A stretch of 64,000 nucleotides of DNA, taken from Chrysogorgia sp. JL179-B06. Lineage: Eukaryota; Cnidaria; Anthozoa; Scleralcyonacea; Chrysogorgiidae. Below the pieces are notes generated by a model that saw only the letters and a list, made by a program, of their open reading frames with translations, was not told where the DNA came from and made no database searches. A program made the translations under genes and the position numbers. Shown here in pieces: positions 11,301-25,356 of the stretch (its first letter is position 1; each line of letters starts with the position of its first letter). The stretch spans positions 531,001 through 595,000 of the forward strand of contig JAYKKM010000500.1 in NCBI GenBank assembly GCA_035772405.1. Direction: 5' to 3'.

Positions 11301-14300
11301 ATCACTAATATCCCTAATATTTTATCACTAATATCCCTAATATTTGATCACCAATATCCCTAATATTTTTATCACTAATATCTCTAATATTTAATCACTA
11401 ATATCCCTCATATTTAATCACTAATATCCCTCATATTTAATCACTAATATCCCTAATATTTAATCTCTAATATCCCTCATATTTAATCACTAATATCCCT
11501 CATATTTAATCACCAATATCCCTAATAATTTATCACTAATATCCCTAATATTTAATCACTAATATCCCTCATATTTAATCGCTAATATCCCTCATATTTA
11601 ATCACTAATATCCCTCATATTTAATCACTAACATCTCTCATATTTAATCACTAATACCCCTCATATTTAATTACTAATTTCCCTCATATTTAATCACTAA
11701 TATCCCTCATATTTAATCCCTCATATTTAATCACCAATATCCCTCATATTTAATCACTAATATCCCTAATATTTAATCACTAATATCCCTAATATTTAAT
11801 CTCTAATATCCCTCATATTTAATCATTAATATCCCTAATATTTTTATCACTAATATCCCCAATATTTAATCACTAATATCCCTCATATTTAATCACTAAT
11901 ATCCCTCATATTTAATCACTAATATCCCTAATATTTTATCTCAAATATCCCTCATATTTGATCACTAATATCCCTCATATTTAATCACCAATATCCCTCA
12001 TACTTAATCACTAATATCTCTAATATTTAATCACTAATATCCCTCATATTTAATCACTAATATCTCTCATATTTAATCACTAATATCCCTCATATTTAAT
12101 CACTAATATCTCTCATATTTAATCACTAATATCCCTCGTATTTAATCCCTAATATCCCTAATATTTTATCACTAATATCCCTAATATTTTATCACAAATA
12201 TCCCTAATATTTTATCACTAATATCTCTAATATTTAATCTCTAATATCCCTCATATTTAATCACTAATATCCCTCATATTTAATCACCAATATCCCTAAT
12301 ATTTTATCACTAATATCCCTAATATTTAATCACTAATATCCCTCATATTTAATCACTAATATCCCTAATATTTAATCTCAAATATCCCTCATATTTGATC
12401 ACTAATATCCCTCATATTTAATCACCAATATCCCTCATACTTAATCACTAATATCTCTAATATTTAATCACTAATATCCATCATATTTAATCACTAATAT
12501 CTCTCATATTTAATCACTAATATCCCTCATATTTAATCACTAATATCTCTCATATTTAATCACTAATATCCCTCGTATTTAATCACTAATATCCCTAATA
12601 TTTTATCACTAATATCCCTAATATTTGATCACCAATATCCCTAATATTTTATCACTAATATCTCTAATATTTAATCACTAATATCCCTCATATTTAATCA
12701 CTAATATCCCTCATATTTAATCACTAATATCCCTAATATTTAATCTCTAATATCCCTCATATTTAATCACTAATATCCCTCATATTTAATCACCAATATC
12801 CCTAATATTTTATCACTAATATCCCTAATATTTAATCACTAATATCCCTCATATTTAATCGCTAATATCCCTCATATTTAATCACTAATATCCCTCATAT
12901 TTAATCACTAACATCTCTCATATTTAATCACTAATACCCCTCATATTTAATTACTAATTTCCCTCATATTTAATCACTAATATCCCTCATATTTAATCCC
13001 TCATATTTAATCACCAATATCCCTCATATTTAATCACTAATATCCCTAATATTTAATCACTAATATCCCTAATATTTAATCTCTAATATCCCTCATATTT
13101 AATCATTAATATCCCTAATATTTTATCACTAATATCCCCAATATTTAATCACTAATATCCCTCATATTTAATCACTAATATCCCTCATATTTAATCACTA
13201 ATATCCCTAATATTTTATCTCAAATATCCCTCATATTTGATCACTAATATCCCTCATATTTAATCACCAATATCCCTCATACTTAATCACTAATATCTCT
13301 AATATTTAATCACTAATATCCCTCATATTTAATCACTAATATCTCTCATATTTAATCACTAATATCCCTCATATTTAATCACTAATATCTCTCATATTTA
13401 ATCACTAATATCCCTCGTATTTAATCCCTAATATCCCTAATATTTTATCACTAATATCCCTAATATTTTATCACAAATATCCCTAATATTTTATCACTAA
13501 TATCTCTAATATTTAATCTCTAATATCCCTCATATTTAATCACTAATATCCCTCATATTTAATCACCAATATCCCTAATATTTTATCACTAATATCCCTA
13601 ATATTTAATCACTAATATCCCTCATATTTAATCGCTAATATCCCTCATATTTAATCACTAATATCCCTCATATTTAATCACTAATATCCCTCATATTTAA
13701 TTACTAATATCCCTAATATTTAATCACTAATATTCCCAATATTTTATCACTAATATCCCTAATATGTAATCACTAATATCCCTCATATTTATCACTAATA
13801 TCCCTCATATTTAATCCCTAATATCCCTCATATTTAATCACTAATATCACTCGTATTTAATCAATAATATCCCTAATATTTAATCACTAATATCCCTCGT
13901 ATTTAATCACTAATATCCCTAATATTTTATCACTAATATCCCTCATATTTTATCACTGATATCCCTCATATTTAATCACTAATATCCCTTATATTTAATC
14001 ACTAATATCCCTCATATTTAATCACTAATATCCCTAATATTTAATCACTAATATCCCTCATATTTAATCACTAATATCCCTCATATTTAATCACTAATAT
14101 CCCTCATATTTAATCACTAATATCCCTCATATTTAATCACTAATACCCCTCATATTTAATCACTAATTTCCCTCATATTTAATCACTGATATCTCTCATA
14201 TTTAATCACTAATATCCCTCATATTTAATCACTAATATCCCTAATATGTAATCACTAATACCCCTCATATTTAATCTCTAATATCTCTAATATTTAATCA

Positions 14301-17300
14301 CCAATATCCCTCATATTTAATCACTAATATCTCTAATATTTAATCACTAATATCCCTAATATTTAATCACCAATATCTCATATTTGATCACTAATATCCC
14401 TAATATTTAATCACCAATATCCCTAATATTTAATCACCAATATCCCTCATATTTAATCACTAATATCTCTCGTATTTAATCACTAATATCCCTCATATTT
14501 AATCACTAATATCTCTCATATTTAATCATTAATTTCCCTCATATTTAATCACTAATTTCCCTCATATTAATCACTAATATCCCTCATATTTAATCACTAA
14601 TATCCCTCATATTTAATCACTAATATCCCTCATATTTAATCACTAATATCCCTATTTAATTTAATCACCAATATCCCTAATATGTAATCACGATATCCCT
14701 CATATTTATCACTAATACCCTCATATTTAATTTAATCACTATATCCCTCATATTTAATCTCTAATATCCCTCATATTTAATCACCAATATCCCTAATATT
14801 TAATCACTAATATCCCTAATATTTAATCACTAATATCCCTCATATTTAATCACTAATATCCCTAATATTTAATCACTAATATCCCTAATATTTAATCACT
14901 AATATCCCTCATATTTAATCACTAATATCCCTCATATTTAATCACTAATATCCCTCATATTTAATCACTAATATCCCTCATATTTAATCACTAATATCCC
15001 TCATATTTAATCACTAATATCCCTAATATTTAATCACTAATATCCCTCATATTTAATCACTAATATCCCTAATATTTAATCACTAATATCCCTCATATTT
15101 AATCACTAATATCCCTAATATTTAATCACTATAATTTATTTATCACTAATATCCCTCATATTTAATCACTAATATCCCTCATATTTAATCACTAATATCC
15201 CCTCATATCACTAATATCCCTCATATTTAATCACCAATATCTCATAAATCACTAATATCCTCATATTTAATCACTAATATCCATCATATTAATCACTAAT
15301 ATCTCTCATATTTAATCACTAATATCCCTCATATTTAATCAATCACTAATATCCCTCATATTTAATCACTAATATCCCTCTCACTAATATCCCTAATATT
15401 TAATCACTAATATCCCTAATATTTATCACTAATATCCCTAATATTTGATCACCAATATCCCTAATATTTATATCACTAATATCTCTAATATTTAATCACT
15501 AATATCCCTCATATTTAATCACTAATATCCCTCATATTTAATCACTAATATCCCTAATATTTAATCACTAATATCCCTCATATTTAATCACTAATATCCC
15601 TCATATTTAATCACCAATATCCCTAATAATTTATCACTAATATCCCTAATAATTAATCACTAATAATATCCCTCATATTTAATCGCTAATATCCCTCATA
15701 TTTAATCACTAATATCCCTCATATTTAATCACTAACATCTCTCATATTTAATCACTAATACCCCTCATATTTAATTACTAATTTCCCTCATATTTAATCA
15801 CTAATATCCCTCATATTTAATCCCTCATATTTAATCACCAATATCCCTCATATTTAATCACTAATATCCCTAATATTTAATCACTAATATCCCTAATATT
15901 TAATCTCTAATATCCCTCATATTTAATCATTAATATCCCTAATATTTTATCACTAATATCCCCAATATTTAATCACTAATATCCCTCATATTTAATCACT
16001 AATATCCCTCATATTTAATCACTAATATCCCTAATATTTTATCTCAAATATCCCTCATATTTGATCACTAATATCCCTCATATTTAATCACCAATATCCC
16101 TCATACTTAATCACTAATATCTCTAATATTTAATCACTAATATCCCTCATATTTAATCACTAATATCTCTCATATTTAATCACTAATATCCCTCATATTT
16201 AATCACTAATATCTCTCATATTTAATCACTAATATCCCTCGTATTTAATCCCTAATATCCCTAATATTTTATCACTAATATCCCTAATATTTTATCACAA
16301 ATATCCCTAATATTTTATCACTAATATCTCTAATATTTAATCTCTAATATCCCTCATATTTAATCACTAATATCCCTCATATTTAATCACCAATATCCCT
16401 AATATTTTATCACTAATATCCCTAATATTTAATCACTAATATCCCTCATATTTAATCGCTAATATCCCTCATATTTAATCACTAATATCCCTCATATTTA
16501 ATCACTAATATCCCTCATATTTAATTACTAATATCCCTAATATTTAATCACTAATATTCCCAATATTTTAATCACTAATATCCCTAATATGTAATCACTA
16601 ATATCCCTCATATTTATCACTAATATCCCTCATATTTAATCCCTAATATCCCTCATATTTAATCACTAATATCACTCGTATTTAATCAATAATATCCCTA
16701 ATATTTAATCACTAATATCCCTCGTATTTAATCACTAATATCCCTAATATTTTATCACTAATATCCCTCATATTTTATCACTGATATCCCTCATATTTAA
16801 TCACTAATATCCCTAATATTTAATCACTAATATCCCTCATATTTAATCACTAATATCCCTAATATTTAATCACTAATATCCCTCATATTTAATCACTAAT
16901 ATCCCTCATATTTAATCACTAATATCCCTCATATTTAATCACTAATATCCCTCATATTTAATCACTAATACCCCTCATATTTAATCACTAATTTCCCTCA
17001 TATTTAATCACTGATATCTCTCATATTTAATCACTAATATCCCTCATATTTAATCACTAATTTCCCTCATATTTAATCACTAATATCCCTCATATTTAAT
17101 CCCTCATATTTAATCACCAATATCCCTCATATTTAATCACCAATATCCCTCATATTTAATCACTAATATCCCTAATATTTAATCACTAATATCCCTAATA
17201 TTTAATCTCGAATATCCCTCATATTTAATCATTAATATCCCTAATATTTTATCACTAATATCCCCAATATTTAATCACTAATATATCCCTCATATTTAAT

Positions 17301-19838
17301 CACTAATATCCCTCATATTTAATCACTAATATCCCTAATATTTTATCTCAAATATCCCTCATATTTGATCACTAATATCCCTCATATTTAATCACCAATA
17401 TCCCTCATACTTAATCACTAATATCTCTAATATTTAATCACTAATATCCCTCATATTTAATCACTAATATCTCTCATATTTAATCACTAATATCCCTCAT
17501 ATTTAATCACTAATATCTCTCATATTTAATCACTAATATCCCTCGTATTTAATCCCTAATATCCCTAATATTTTATCACTAATATCCCTAATATTTTATC
17601 ACAAATATCCCTAATATTTTATCACTAATATCTCTAATATTTAATCTCTAATATCCCTCATATTTAATCACTAATATCCCTCATATTTAATCACCAATAT
17701 CCCTAATATTTTATCACTAATATCCCTAATATTTAATCACTAATATCCCTCATATTTAATCGCTAATATCCCTCATATTTAATCACTAATATCCCTCATA
17801 TTTAATCACTAATATCCCTCATATTTAATTACTAATATCCCTAATATTTAATCACTAATATTCCCAATATTTTATCACTAATATCCCTAATATGTAATCA
17901 CTAATATCCCTCATATTTATCACTAATATCCCTCATATTTAATCCCTAATATCCCTCATATTTAATCACTAATATCACTCGTATTTAATCAATAATATCC
18001 CTAATATTTAATCACTAATATCCCTCGTATTTAATCACTAATATCCCTAATATTTTATCACTAATATCCCTCATATTTTATCACTGATATCCCTCATATT
18101 TAATCACTAATATCCCTAATATTTAATCACTAATATCCCTCATATTTAATCACTAATATCCCTAATATTTAATCACTAATATCCCTCATATTTAATCACT
18201 AATATCCCTCATATTTAATCACTAATATCCCTCATATTTAATCACTAATATCCCTCATATTTAATCACTAATACCCCTCATATTTAATCACTAATTTCCC
18301 TCATATTTAATCACTGATATCTCTCATATTTAATCACTAATATCCCTCATATTTAATCACTAATATCTCTCATATTTAATCACTAATACCCCTCATATTT
18401 AATCACTAATTTCCCTCATATTTAATCACTAATATCCCTCATATTTAATCCCTCATATTTAATCACCAATATCCCTCATATTTAATCACTAATATCCCTC
18501 ATATTTAATCACTAATATCCCTAATATTTAATCTCTAATATCCCTAATATTTAATCATTAATATCCCTAATATTTTATCACTAATATTCCTCATATTTAA
18601 TCACTAATATCCCTCATATTTAATCACTAATATCTCTCATATTTAATCACTAATATTCCTCATATTTAATCACTAATATCCCTCATATTTAATCACTAAT
18701 ATCCCTAATATTTAATCTCAAATATCCCTGATATTTGATCACTAATATCCCTCATATTTGATCACCAATATCCCTCATACTTAATCACTAATATCTCTAA
18801 TATTTAATCACTAATATCCCTCATATTTAATCACTAATATCTCTCATATTTAATCACTAATATCCCTCATATTTAATCACTAATATCTCTCATATTTAAT
18901 CAGTAATATCCCTAATATTTTATCACTAATATCCCTCATATTTAATCTCTAATATTCCTAATATTTTGTCACTAATATATCTCATATTTAATCACTAATA
19001 TCCCTCGTATTTAATCACTAATATCTCTCATATTTAATCACTAATATCCCTCATATTTAATCACTAATATCCCTAATATTTTATCACTAATATCCCTCAT
19101 ATTTAATCACTAATATCCCTCATATTTAATCTCTGATATCCCTCATATTTAATCACCTATATCCCTCATATTTAATCACTAATATCCCTCATATTTAATC
19201 ACTAATATCCCTAATATTTAATCACTAATATCCCTCGTATTTAATCACTAATATCCCTAATATTTTATCACTAATATCCCTCATATTTAATCACTAATAT
19301 CCCTAATATTTTATCACTAATATCCCTAATATTTTATCACTAATATCCCTAATATTTAATCTCTAATATCCCTAATATTTTATCACTAATATCTCTCATA
19401 TTTAATCAATAATATCCCTAATATTTAATCTCTAATATCCCTAATATTAATCACTAATATCCTTAATATTTTATCACTAATATCCCTAATATTTAATCAC
19501 CAATATCCCTCATATTTAATCACTAATATCTCTCATATTTAATCATTAATATCTCTCATATTTAATCACTAATATCCCTCATATTTAATCACTAATACCC
19601 CTCATATTTAATCACTAATATCCCTAATATTTTATCACTAATATCCCTCATATTTAATCACCAATATCCCTAATATTTAATCACTGATATCTCTAATATT
19701 TAATCACTAATATCCCTCATATTTAATCACTAATATCCCTAACATTTTATCACTAATATCCCTCATATTTAATCACTAATATCCCTAATATTTTATCACT
19801 AATATCCCTACTATTTAATCACCAATATCCCTCATATT
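5398..19838. repeat. 23-bp minisatellite array, left block (14.4 kb)
   Basis: About 620 tandem copies of a 23-bp unit whose core is CACTAATATCCCTCATA followed by TTTAAT. Common variants are CCTAATATTT for CCTCATATTT, CCAATATC for CTAATATC, and TTTTATC for TTTAATC. Rare 'marker' variants recur at long intervals. For example, ATGTAATCACTAATATCCC followed by a shortened TTTATCAC unit occurs at about 7,821, 9,581, 13,764, 16,589 and 17,892, showing blocks of 1.3-4.2 kb duplicated within the array. There are no spacers, no ORFs and no transcription signals. The block ends at the gypsy insertion. Confidence 0.95.
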
Positions 19839-19997
19839 TGTAGGAATCACTCAATTATGTATAATATCTTTATTTACCAATCCATTTAACATGATACTTT
19901 CGTTTTGTAACACGAGATTACAACGTACTATATTGTTCTAACATCAAGTTCTTATGTCTCACCCGTCCGCTGGCCAGGTTCTAAGTTTGTCCCTACA
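19839..19997 (-). repeat. 3' LTR of the gypsy element
   Basis: 159 bp, TGTAGG...CCTACA on the plus strand. It matches 23,050-23,133 joined to 28,388-28,466 with very few differences. The junction with the minisatellite is at 19,838/19,839. Confidence 0.9.
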
Positions 19998-20632
19998 AGG
20001 CTCCCCCCCCCAGTGCGGTAACGTATTGGAACGTTTACCGTACGACCAGAGCGTGTCATCAACGGTGGTGTTGGTGGAAGCATGGGAGAGGGCGGTTGAA
20101 CTGTCTCGGTAGGGACATGTGTCTTAGGATGTTGGGTTGGTGCGCTGGGAAGGGTGTTTTCCATTTTCTTCTCCATGAAAGCTGGCTTAAGTCTGTCAAT
20201 GGATACCGTATCCTGACATCCGTTTTTATTTATCGTGAAGAACTTGTCATTGCTTTTAATGACGGGGAATGGGCCGTCATAGGGTCGCTGCAGTGGACGT
20301 TTGACTGCATCACATCTTACGAACACATGTGTAGCTTGTTGTAATGTCCTTGGCACGTAAGACAAGCGCGACCCGTGGTGTTGTGGAGGAACTGGACGTT
20401 GTCGGTGCATTATATCTTGCAACCGGCCAAGGAATGAGGAACGGTGAACCTCTTTGGTTTGAGAGTCGTTGAAAAATTCACCTGGGAGGTGGAGGGTGGT
20501 TCCATAGACCAACTCAGCCGGGCAGCATTCAAGATCCTCCTTGAGGGTGGTCCGGATTCCAAGCATAACGATGGGCAATTCGTCCCACCAGTTTGAGCCT
20601 TGATATCCAACCATGCAACAGAGCACGTGCAC
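19952..20632 (-). pseudogene. Gypsy integrase C-terminal part
   Basis: This frame holds the post-catalytic part of a Ty3/gypsy integrase: NWWDELPIVMLGIRTTLKED, CCPAELVYGTTLHLPGEFF, and the C-terminal DNA-binding region with HVFVRCDAVKRPLQRPYDGPF and SIDRLKPAF. After it comes a Pro/Thr-rich tail with TRSGRTVNVPIRY, typical of CsRn1-like pol ends. The stop lies inside the LTR. The catalytic core upstream is missing: the sequence passes from the start of the core near 20,650 to this segment without the second Asp or the Glu, an internal deletion of roughly 100 or more residues. A frame change separates it from the RT-RNase H frame. Confidence 0.85.
19998..20011 (-). other. Polypurine tract of the gypsy element
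   Basis: On the minus strand the bases directly before the 3' LTR are a run of G followed by AGCCT, a G-rich polypurine tract that would prime plus-strand synthesis. It lies inside the end of the pol reading frame. Confidence 0.75.
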
Positions 20633-20653
20633 AACTCTCCGCAGTCATGTCGA

Positions 20654-22456
20654 TCATCGGTATAGCCTCTGACCAACAATGTTAACATGAATCGCATCAA
20701 AACGATGGTCGGGAATATCAAACTGCTGGAAAGGCGCTTTAGTATGTCGTTGAACCTTAGATTGCTGGCAGGCATTGCAGGTCCGAGTCCAACGTCGGAC
20801 GTCACGATTGAGTCCATGCCATACAAAACGGGCGCTGATGAGCTTACAGGTGGAGCGGGTGCCTGGATGGGCAAGGTTGTGGAGCAAGTTGAATACCTCC
20901 CGACGAAATGGCTCTGGAACTACTGGTCGAAAGGTACCCTGAGATGAGTCACAGAGGAGGGTAAGGTTGTCATCACCATCGAGGCTCACGTCTACTAATT
21001 TTAAATTGGTTACGCCAGCTTTTAGGCGCTGGGTCTCTTGGTCGTCAGCTTGTGCTCGAGCCATTGCACGAAAATCAAGTTCCGTATAGGTGGTTAAATT
21101 GATTTGAATTCTAGAAAATGCGTCGGCCACGGCATTATTCTTGCCTTTGACATGTCGAAGGTCGGTCGTGAACTCCGAAATAAAAGCTAACTGCCTGATT
21201 TGACGCGGAGAGCGTTGAGTGGAACCACTGGAGATTGCAAAAGTCAATGGTTTGTGATCAGTGTAGACCTGGAAAACGCGGCCTTCGAGAAACCAGCGAA
21301 AGTGACGTATGGCTAAGTAGACACCAAGTAGCTCTCGATCGAACGTACTGTAACGCGTTTCCGCCGGTTGTAACTTACGAGAGAAGAAGGCAATGGGGCG
21401 CCACTCATGGTCGATAAATTGCTCCAGGACGGCTCCCACAGCAAAATCGGAGGCGTCAGACGTAATGCTAGTTGGTACATTGCATTGCGGGTGAACCAAT
21501 AATGTTGCACTGGCTAAGGCTGATTTGCAAAATTGAAATGCTTCATCGCACTCTGGAGTCCAAATATATTCCGGCGAGGATAATAGTCGGTGCAAGGGAT
21601 GTAGGTTGCCAGCACAATGAGGAATAAAGCGATGATAAAAGTTAACCATACCGAGGAACTCGCGTAACCTCTTCTTGTCAACTGGTTGGGGAAAATCATG
21701 AACTACTTGGATGCGGGACGAAAGCGGAGAAATCCCTTGGGCACTGATGTGGTGACCTAAGAATGATAGCTGTGATCGTCCTAGCTCACATTTCTTAGGG
21801 TTAATGACCAAACCATAACCTTCTAATCGCTGAAAAAGCTGGTGCAGATGTTGGCGGTGTTGGTCGGGAGTGGTACTAAAAACCAGGATGTCGTCGATGA
21901 ATACAAACACGAAATCGAGATGACGACAGACTTCATCCATGAATCGTTGGAATGTCTGTGCGGCATTACGTAGTCCATATGGCATACGGTTGAATTCAAA
22001 AAGTCCGAATGGTGTGACGACTGCTGTTTTAGGGACATCCTCGGGAGCAACTGGAATTTGGTGATACGCCCGGACAAGGTCAATTTTTGAGAATATTTTA
22101 CAACCTGCGAGGCGAGCGGAAAAGTCCTGCACATGAAGCACCGGGTATCGGTCTGGTTTGGTTGCTGCATTAAGGGCTCGATAGTCACCACATGGGCGCC
22201 AGTCACCGTTAGACTTTGGGACAAAAAAGTGGGGATGCCCAGTTGCTTGACGATTTGCATACGGTGTGAGAGGACAGCATCTGATCAAACTCTGTTTTGG
22301 CAGCCGCACACTTTTCAGGAGAAAGTCGTCGGGCTTTCGCAAAAGTTGGTGGACCGGTTGTGATAATATGGTGCTGAACATTGTGCTTGACCTCTGGATC
22401 AGTAATGCATGGTTTGCAGACAGAGGGAAACTCAGCAAAAATACTATCGAACTCAT
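20654..22456 (-). pseudogene. Gypsy reverse transcriptase-RNase H-integrase N-terminus
   Basis: Reverse transcriptase motifs appear in order: [20 protein letters not shown] (about residues 77-96), [32 protein letters not shown], and the active-site [10 protein letters not shown] (about 184-193, FIDD in place of the usual YIDD). Then come LSFLGHHIS and [13 protein letters not shown]. RNase H follows ([13 protein letters not shown] from about 334, RELL, YTDHKPL, VADAFSR). The integrase zinc finger H-x3-H...C-x2-C ends with CNAC (about 560-563). The first integrase catalytic Asp is Asn here (IHVNIVG, about 589-595), and the frame then stops. The first ~70 residues are out-of-frame read-through. 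The true coding frame enters from the Gag-protease frame near 22,210-22,260 by a frameshift. Confidence 0.9.
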
Positions 22457-23021
22457 TGGTGGGTTTGACTAGGGATATGCGACTTAGGGAAAGTGGTCGG
22501 ACTGAAGAGATCTGTGCAGGAACGGTAACGGATGTTGCTGCATCGACGAGACACGAATTGTAAAGATCAACCAGGATCCGAAAATGTCTCAAGAAATCAG
22601 CGCCTAAAATAGGTTGATTCACGTCCGCATTGAGAAAAGACCACTTGAGCTGCCGGTGGAGACCGAAGTCCAGGCAAAGTTCACGCTTGCCATAGGTATG
22701 AATAGTTGAATTGTTAGCCGCCGTAAGAGAAATACCTTTTCTTCGGTATCGTTTGTCCCGTGGAGTAGCTGGGTAAACACTGACCTCTGCACCATGAGTA
22801 TCAACCAAAAAGCGGTTTTTCGATTGTTTATCGGTGACATATAACAGGCGGCTTGAAGGACCCCCAGCCACGTGCGCCTCTACTTGTGGAAACCACAGTT
22901 CGGGGTCGGAGGGCCAAAATGGCGGAATTTTGACTACCACGGCGTTCGCAGCTACGACGTTCGTAGCGGCCGTAGGTTGCGAATTTTCATTCGAGGCACT
23001 CGACGAAGAAGAGGTCTCCAT
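22209..23021 (-). pseudogene. Gypsy Gag remnant fused to protease and RT start
   Basis: Residues 1-52 are a Gag N-terminus (KIPPFWPSDPELWFPQVEA at about 31-49). The sequence then jumps straight to the protease lead-in SRLLYVTDKQSKNRFLVDT, so nearly all of Gag, including any zinc knuckle, is deleted. The aspartic protease motif is abnormal: DTHGAEVS at about 74-81, where the family has D-T-G-A. QPILGADFLRHF follows as expected. Residues 200-270 are the linker and start of reverse transcriptase ([14 protein letters not shown]). It cannot provide particles or a normal protease. Confidence 0.85.
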
Positions 23022-23038
23022 AATCTTGAAGTAAATAC

Positions 23039-23048
23039 GGGGTCACCA
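23039..23048 (-). other. Primer binding site, tRNA-Trp type
   Basis: Minus strand TGGTGACCCC starts one base inside the 5' LTR and is complementary to the ...GGGGTCACCA 3' end of eukaryotic tRNA-Trp. This placement fixes the LTR boundary at 23,050 and points to the CsRn1 lineage of Ty3/gypsy elements. Confidence 0.8.
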
Positions 23049-23049
23049 A

Positions 23050-23133
23050 TGTAGGAATCACTCAATTATGTATATAATATCTTTATTTACCAATCCATTT
23101 AACATGATACTTTCGTTTTGTAACACGAGAATA
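23050..23133 (-). repeat. 5' LTR of the gypsy element, first part (split)
   Basis: It matches the left LTR from TGTAGG to CACGAGA, where it is interrupted by the TA-flanked insertion. The LTR resumes at 28,388. Confidence 0.9.
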
Positions 23134-23345
23134 CACTGTAAAAAACGACCGGTTGAAACAACCGTTTAAATTGGTTGCAACCAATTCAAAACGGTTGAAA
23201 TAACCAAACGAATTGGTTACAACCATATATAAATTGGTTATTTAAACCAATTGTTAATTGGTCACAACCAATTGTTAATTGGTCACAGTGCATGTGAACA
23301 AAATATGTTACGACCGATTTAAATTGGTCGAATTTGTTAAATGGC
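23134..23345. repeat. Left subterminal repeat block of the nested element
   Basis: Dense copies of AATTGGTT/AACCAATT and of GGTTG(A/C)AACAACC in both orientations follow the 30-bp terminal repeat. Such clustered subterminal motifs are typical transposase-binding arrays. Confidence 0.75.
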
Positions 23346-23600
23346 TTCGTGGATAATATATTTAACTTCCACTCGCGCCTTCGCCACCTTGACGAATACT
23401 CGCTTTCGAACTGTCGAAAATCTATTCCGTTGAAGTTTGTTGACATATGGAGTCCCGCACGTTTGAAATATCACACATGCGCAGAACGGACTGGACGAAT
23501 TTAATTAATGTAAAATAACACACTGTAAGTTTGCCCAATGTAAGTTAGTCCTAACACTAAGAACCGTGTTTTTCCAAAACTGCTAGCATGGCACATTACA

Positions 23601-24066
23601 TTTGATTTGCAGTCACTTGATTTTTGTTAACTAGCATTTTTATATTTTCATAAAATTTGGGTTTAATAATTAATACAATATAACCAAATAAAAACTTTAA
23701 TGCAAACATAAAGCGAACAAAGCGGCAAGCAACCCGGAGCGGAGATAAGACCCTGGTACGAGGTCCGCCCACCCCCCACGATGCTCCGATGAATAGGATA
23801 TATTTTATTTGCTGGTTATGACAAGAGTTTTTATTTGGATTATGGTTAGGATTTTTATTCTTGTAAAGCTTCTGAATCTCGAGAAAATAACCTTGATGTG
23901 TCTATGACGTGGTCTGTGTCCACTGTGTACACAAAGATGCCAATTAAAATTGATTTGCAGTCACTTGGTTTTTGTTAAACTAGCATTTTTCCTAAAATTT
24001 GTATTTAATAATTAATACAATATAACAAAATAAAAACTTTAAATCTAACATAAAACGAACAACGCG
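23601..24066. repeat. Direct repeat pair (~120 bp each)
   Basis: 23,601-23,722 and 23,947-24,066 are about 85-90% similar (both start TTGATTTGCAGTCACTTG and share AATAATTAATACAATATAAC and AAATAAAAACTTTAA). They lie about 345 bp apart inside the nested element. No coding signature. Confidence 0.7.
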
Positions 24067-24958
24067 AAAAGCGTGGCTGAATGGCACACGCAATTTAGTG
24101 AATCCCCAACCTCGTACCCAGGGTCTTAGCTCCGCTAGCTTGTGAGACCTCAAAGAATCATGGGATACACCACGCGGCCATTTCGAAATGTTCGAACGCG
24201 AACTTGAAGTTTCTTGGTCTTTGTTCGTTATATTTCGATATTTAATTTGAATTTCTTGGCTGTATTTTGTGATGATTTTCAAAAGGACTCGTTGCTTTCC
24301 GAATCATGGGCTGTAGACGAAGATTGTCGTCAGAATTTTGAAGGTACGTCTGTAAGTCACATTCAGTTTAATCATTTTATATTCATTTGAGTCCGAGTCA
24401 GCAACTAGCTATTAGATAAGCTGTTTAATAATGCGCATTTATTTATTACCTGTTCTTATTCAATTATTTGTTTTCATACGTATTGTAATCAAAGGATTGG
24501 ATGGTTATTTCAGAGGTTAATAATTGAGTTGTGTTTGCCTTTATGTTCGGCTGACAATTTGGTTTGAATCACACTTAAAGTTTGAGATAAATACTCATAT
24601 TTTGACGTAGATAGTTGTTATATTTTTCCAGATTCGATTTTAGCGAAGGCTTTACTATCAGCTTAACATACTTTGAAATTATTTATATCAAAGTTCGCAA
24701 TATTGTTATTGCCATTTCTCATGCAAGCCATACTGCTTCTAGTTTCTACTGGTCCATACAAGTCTGTTGTAGGTGACATCAAGAAAATATTATTGGCATA
24801 TTGCACAGTTTGTAGTTACTTCATACATCATGTGTGTTCATATACTATAATACCTTTACTGTATCATCAGTATCTCACTCTAGCATGAGTGTTGAGCAAA
24901 GTTGTAAAGGTTTTGCTGTGCAAGTGTGTTAAGTTGTCAATACTCAGAAAAACTCTGA

Positions 24959-25030
24959 GCACCAGACAGGATTCAAACCCGTAACCTTCTGAACGCTAGA
25001 CAGATGCTCTAACCATTGAGCCACTGGAAC
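24959..25030 (-). repeat. tRNA-like SINE head, minus copy
   Basis: Minus strand begins GTTCCAGTGGCTCAATGGTT, carries box B GGGTTTGAATCC and ends CTGGTGC. It is 72 nt long with tRNA spacing and an anticodon-like loop CTAGCGT/CTAGCAT in the two copies. Two mismatches weaken the acceptor stem. The near-identical inverted copy downstream argues for a SINE rather than a functional tRNA. Confidence 0.6.
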
Positions 25031-25284
25031 TCAGATGGCAGAGCATTAGGTTAATTACGGTATTAAATCCTGGGACGAGTCTTGCTGTTATCACAAATAA
25101 CACAGCTTGCGCAGCAAAACCTTTACAACTTTACAAACATCACACTGCAACTATACCCAACTTTACTAACAACATTTAACTGGAAATTGACAACAACGAC
25201 TTGTAGTCCAACAAGTATTTGTGATAACGGCAAGACTCGTCCCAGGGTTTAAATACCGTAATTAACCTTGCTCATGCCATCTGA

Positions 25285-25356
25285 GTTCCAGTGGCTCAAT
25301 GGTTAGAGCATCTGTCTAGCATTCAGAAGGTTACAGGTTCGAGTCCTGTCTGGTGC
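25285..25356 (+). repeat. tRNA-like SINE head, plus copy
   Basis: It has the same 72-nt layout as the minus copy, with a canonical box B (GGTTCGAGTCC) and an AGC at the anticodon position (Ala-like). The acceptor pairing is 5 of 7. This is the better preserved of the pair, but no CCA-proximal discriminator or terminator supports an active tRNA gene. Confidence 0.6.

Noticed and set aside
20836..20860. CTGATGAG as a second hammerhead ribozyme
   Set aside because: No stem II/GAAA follows and the sequence is part of the gypsy pol frame.
24959..25356. Functional tRNA genes
   Set aside because: Two near-identical inverted copies embedded in longer repeat units, imperfect acceptor stems and related copies elsewhere indicate SINEs.
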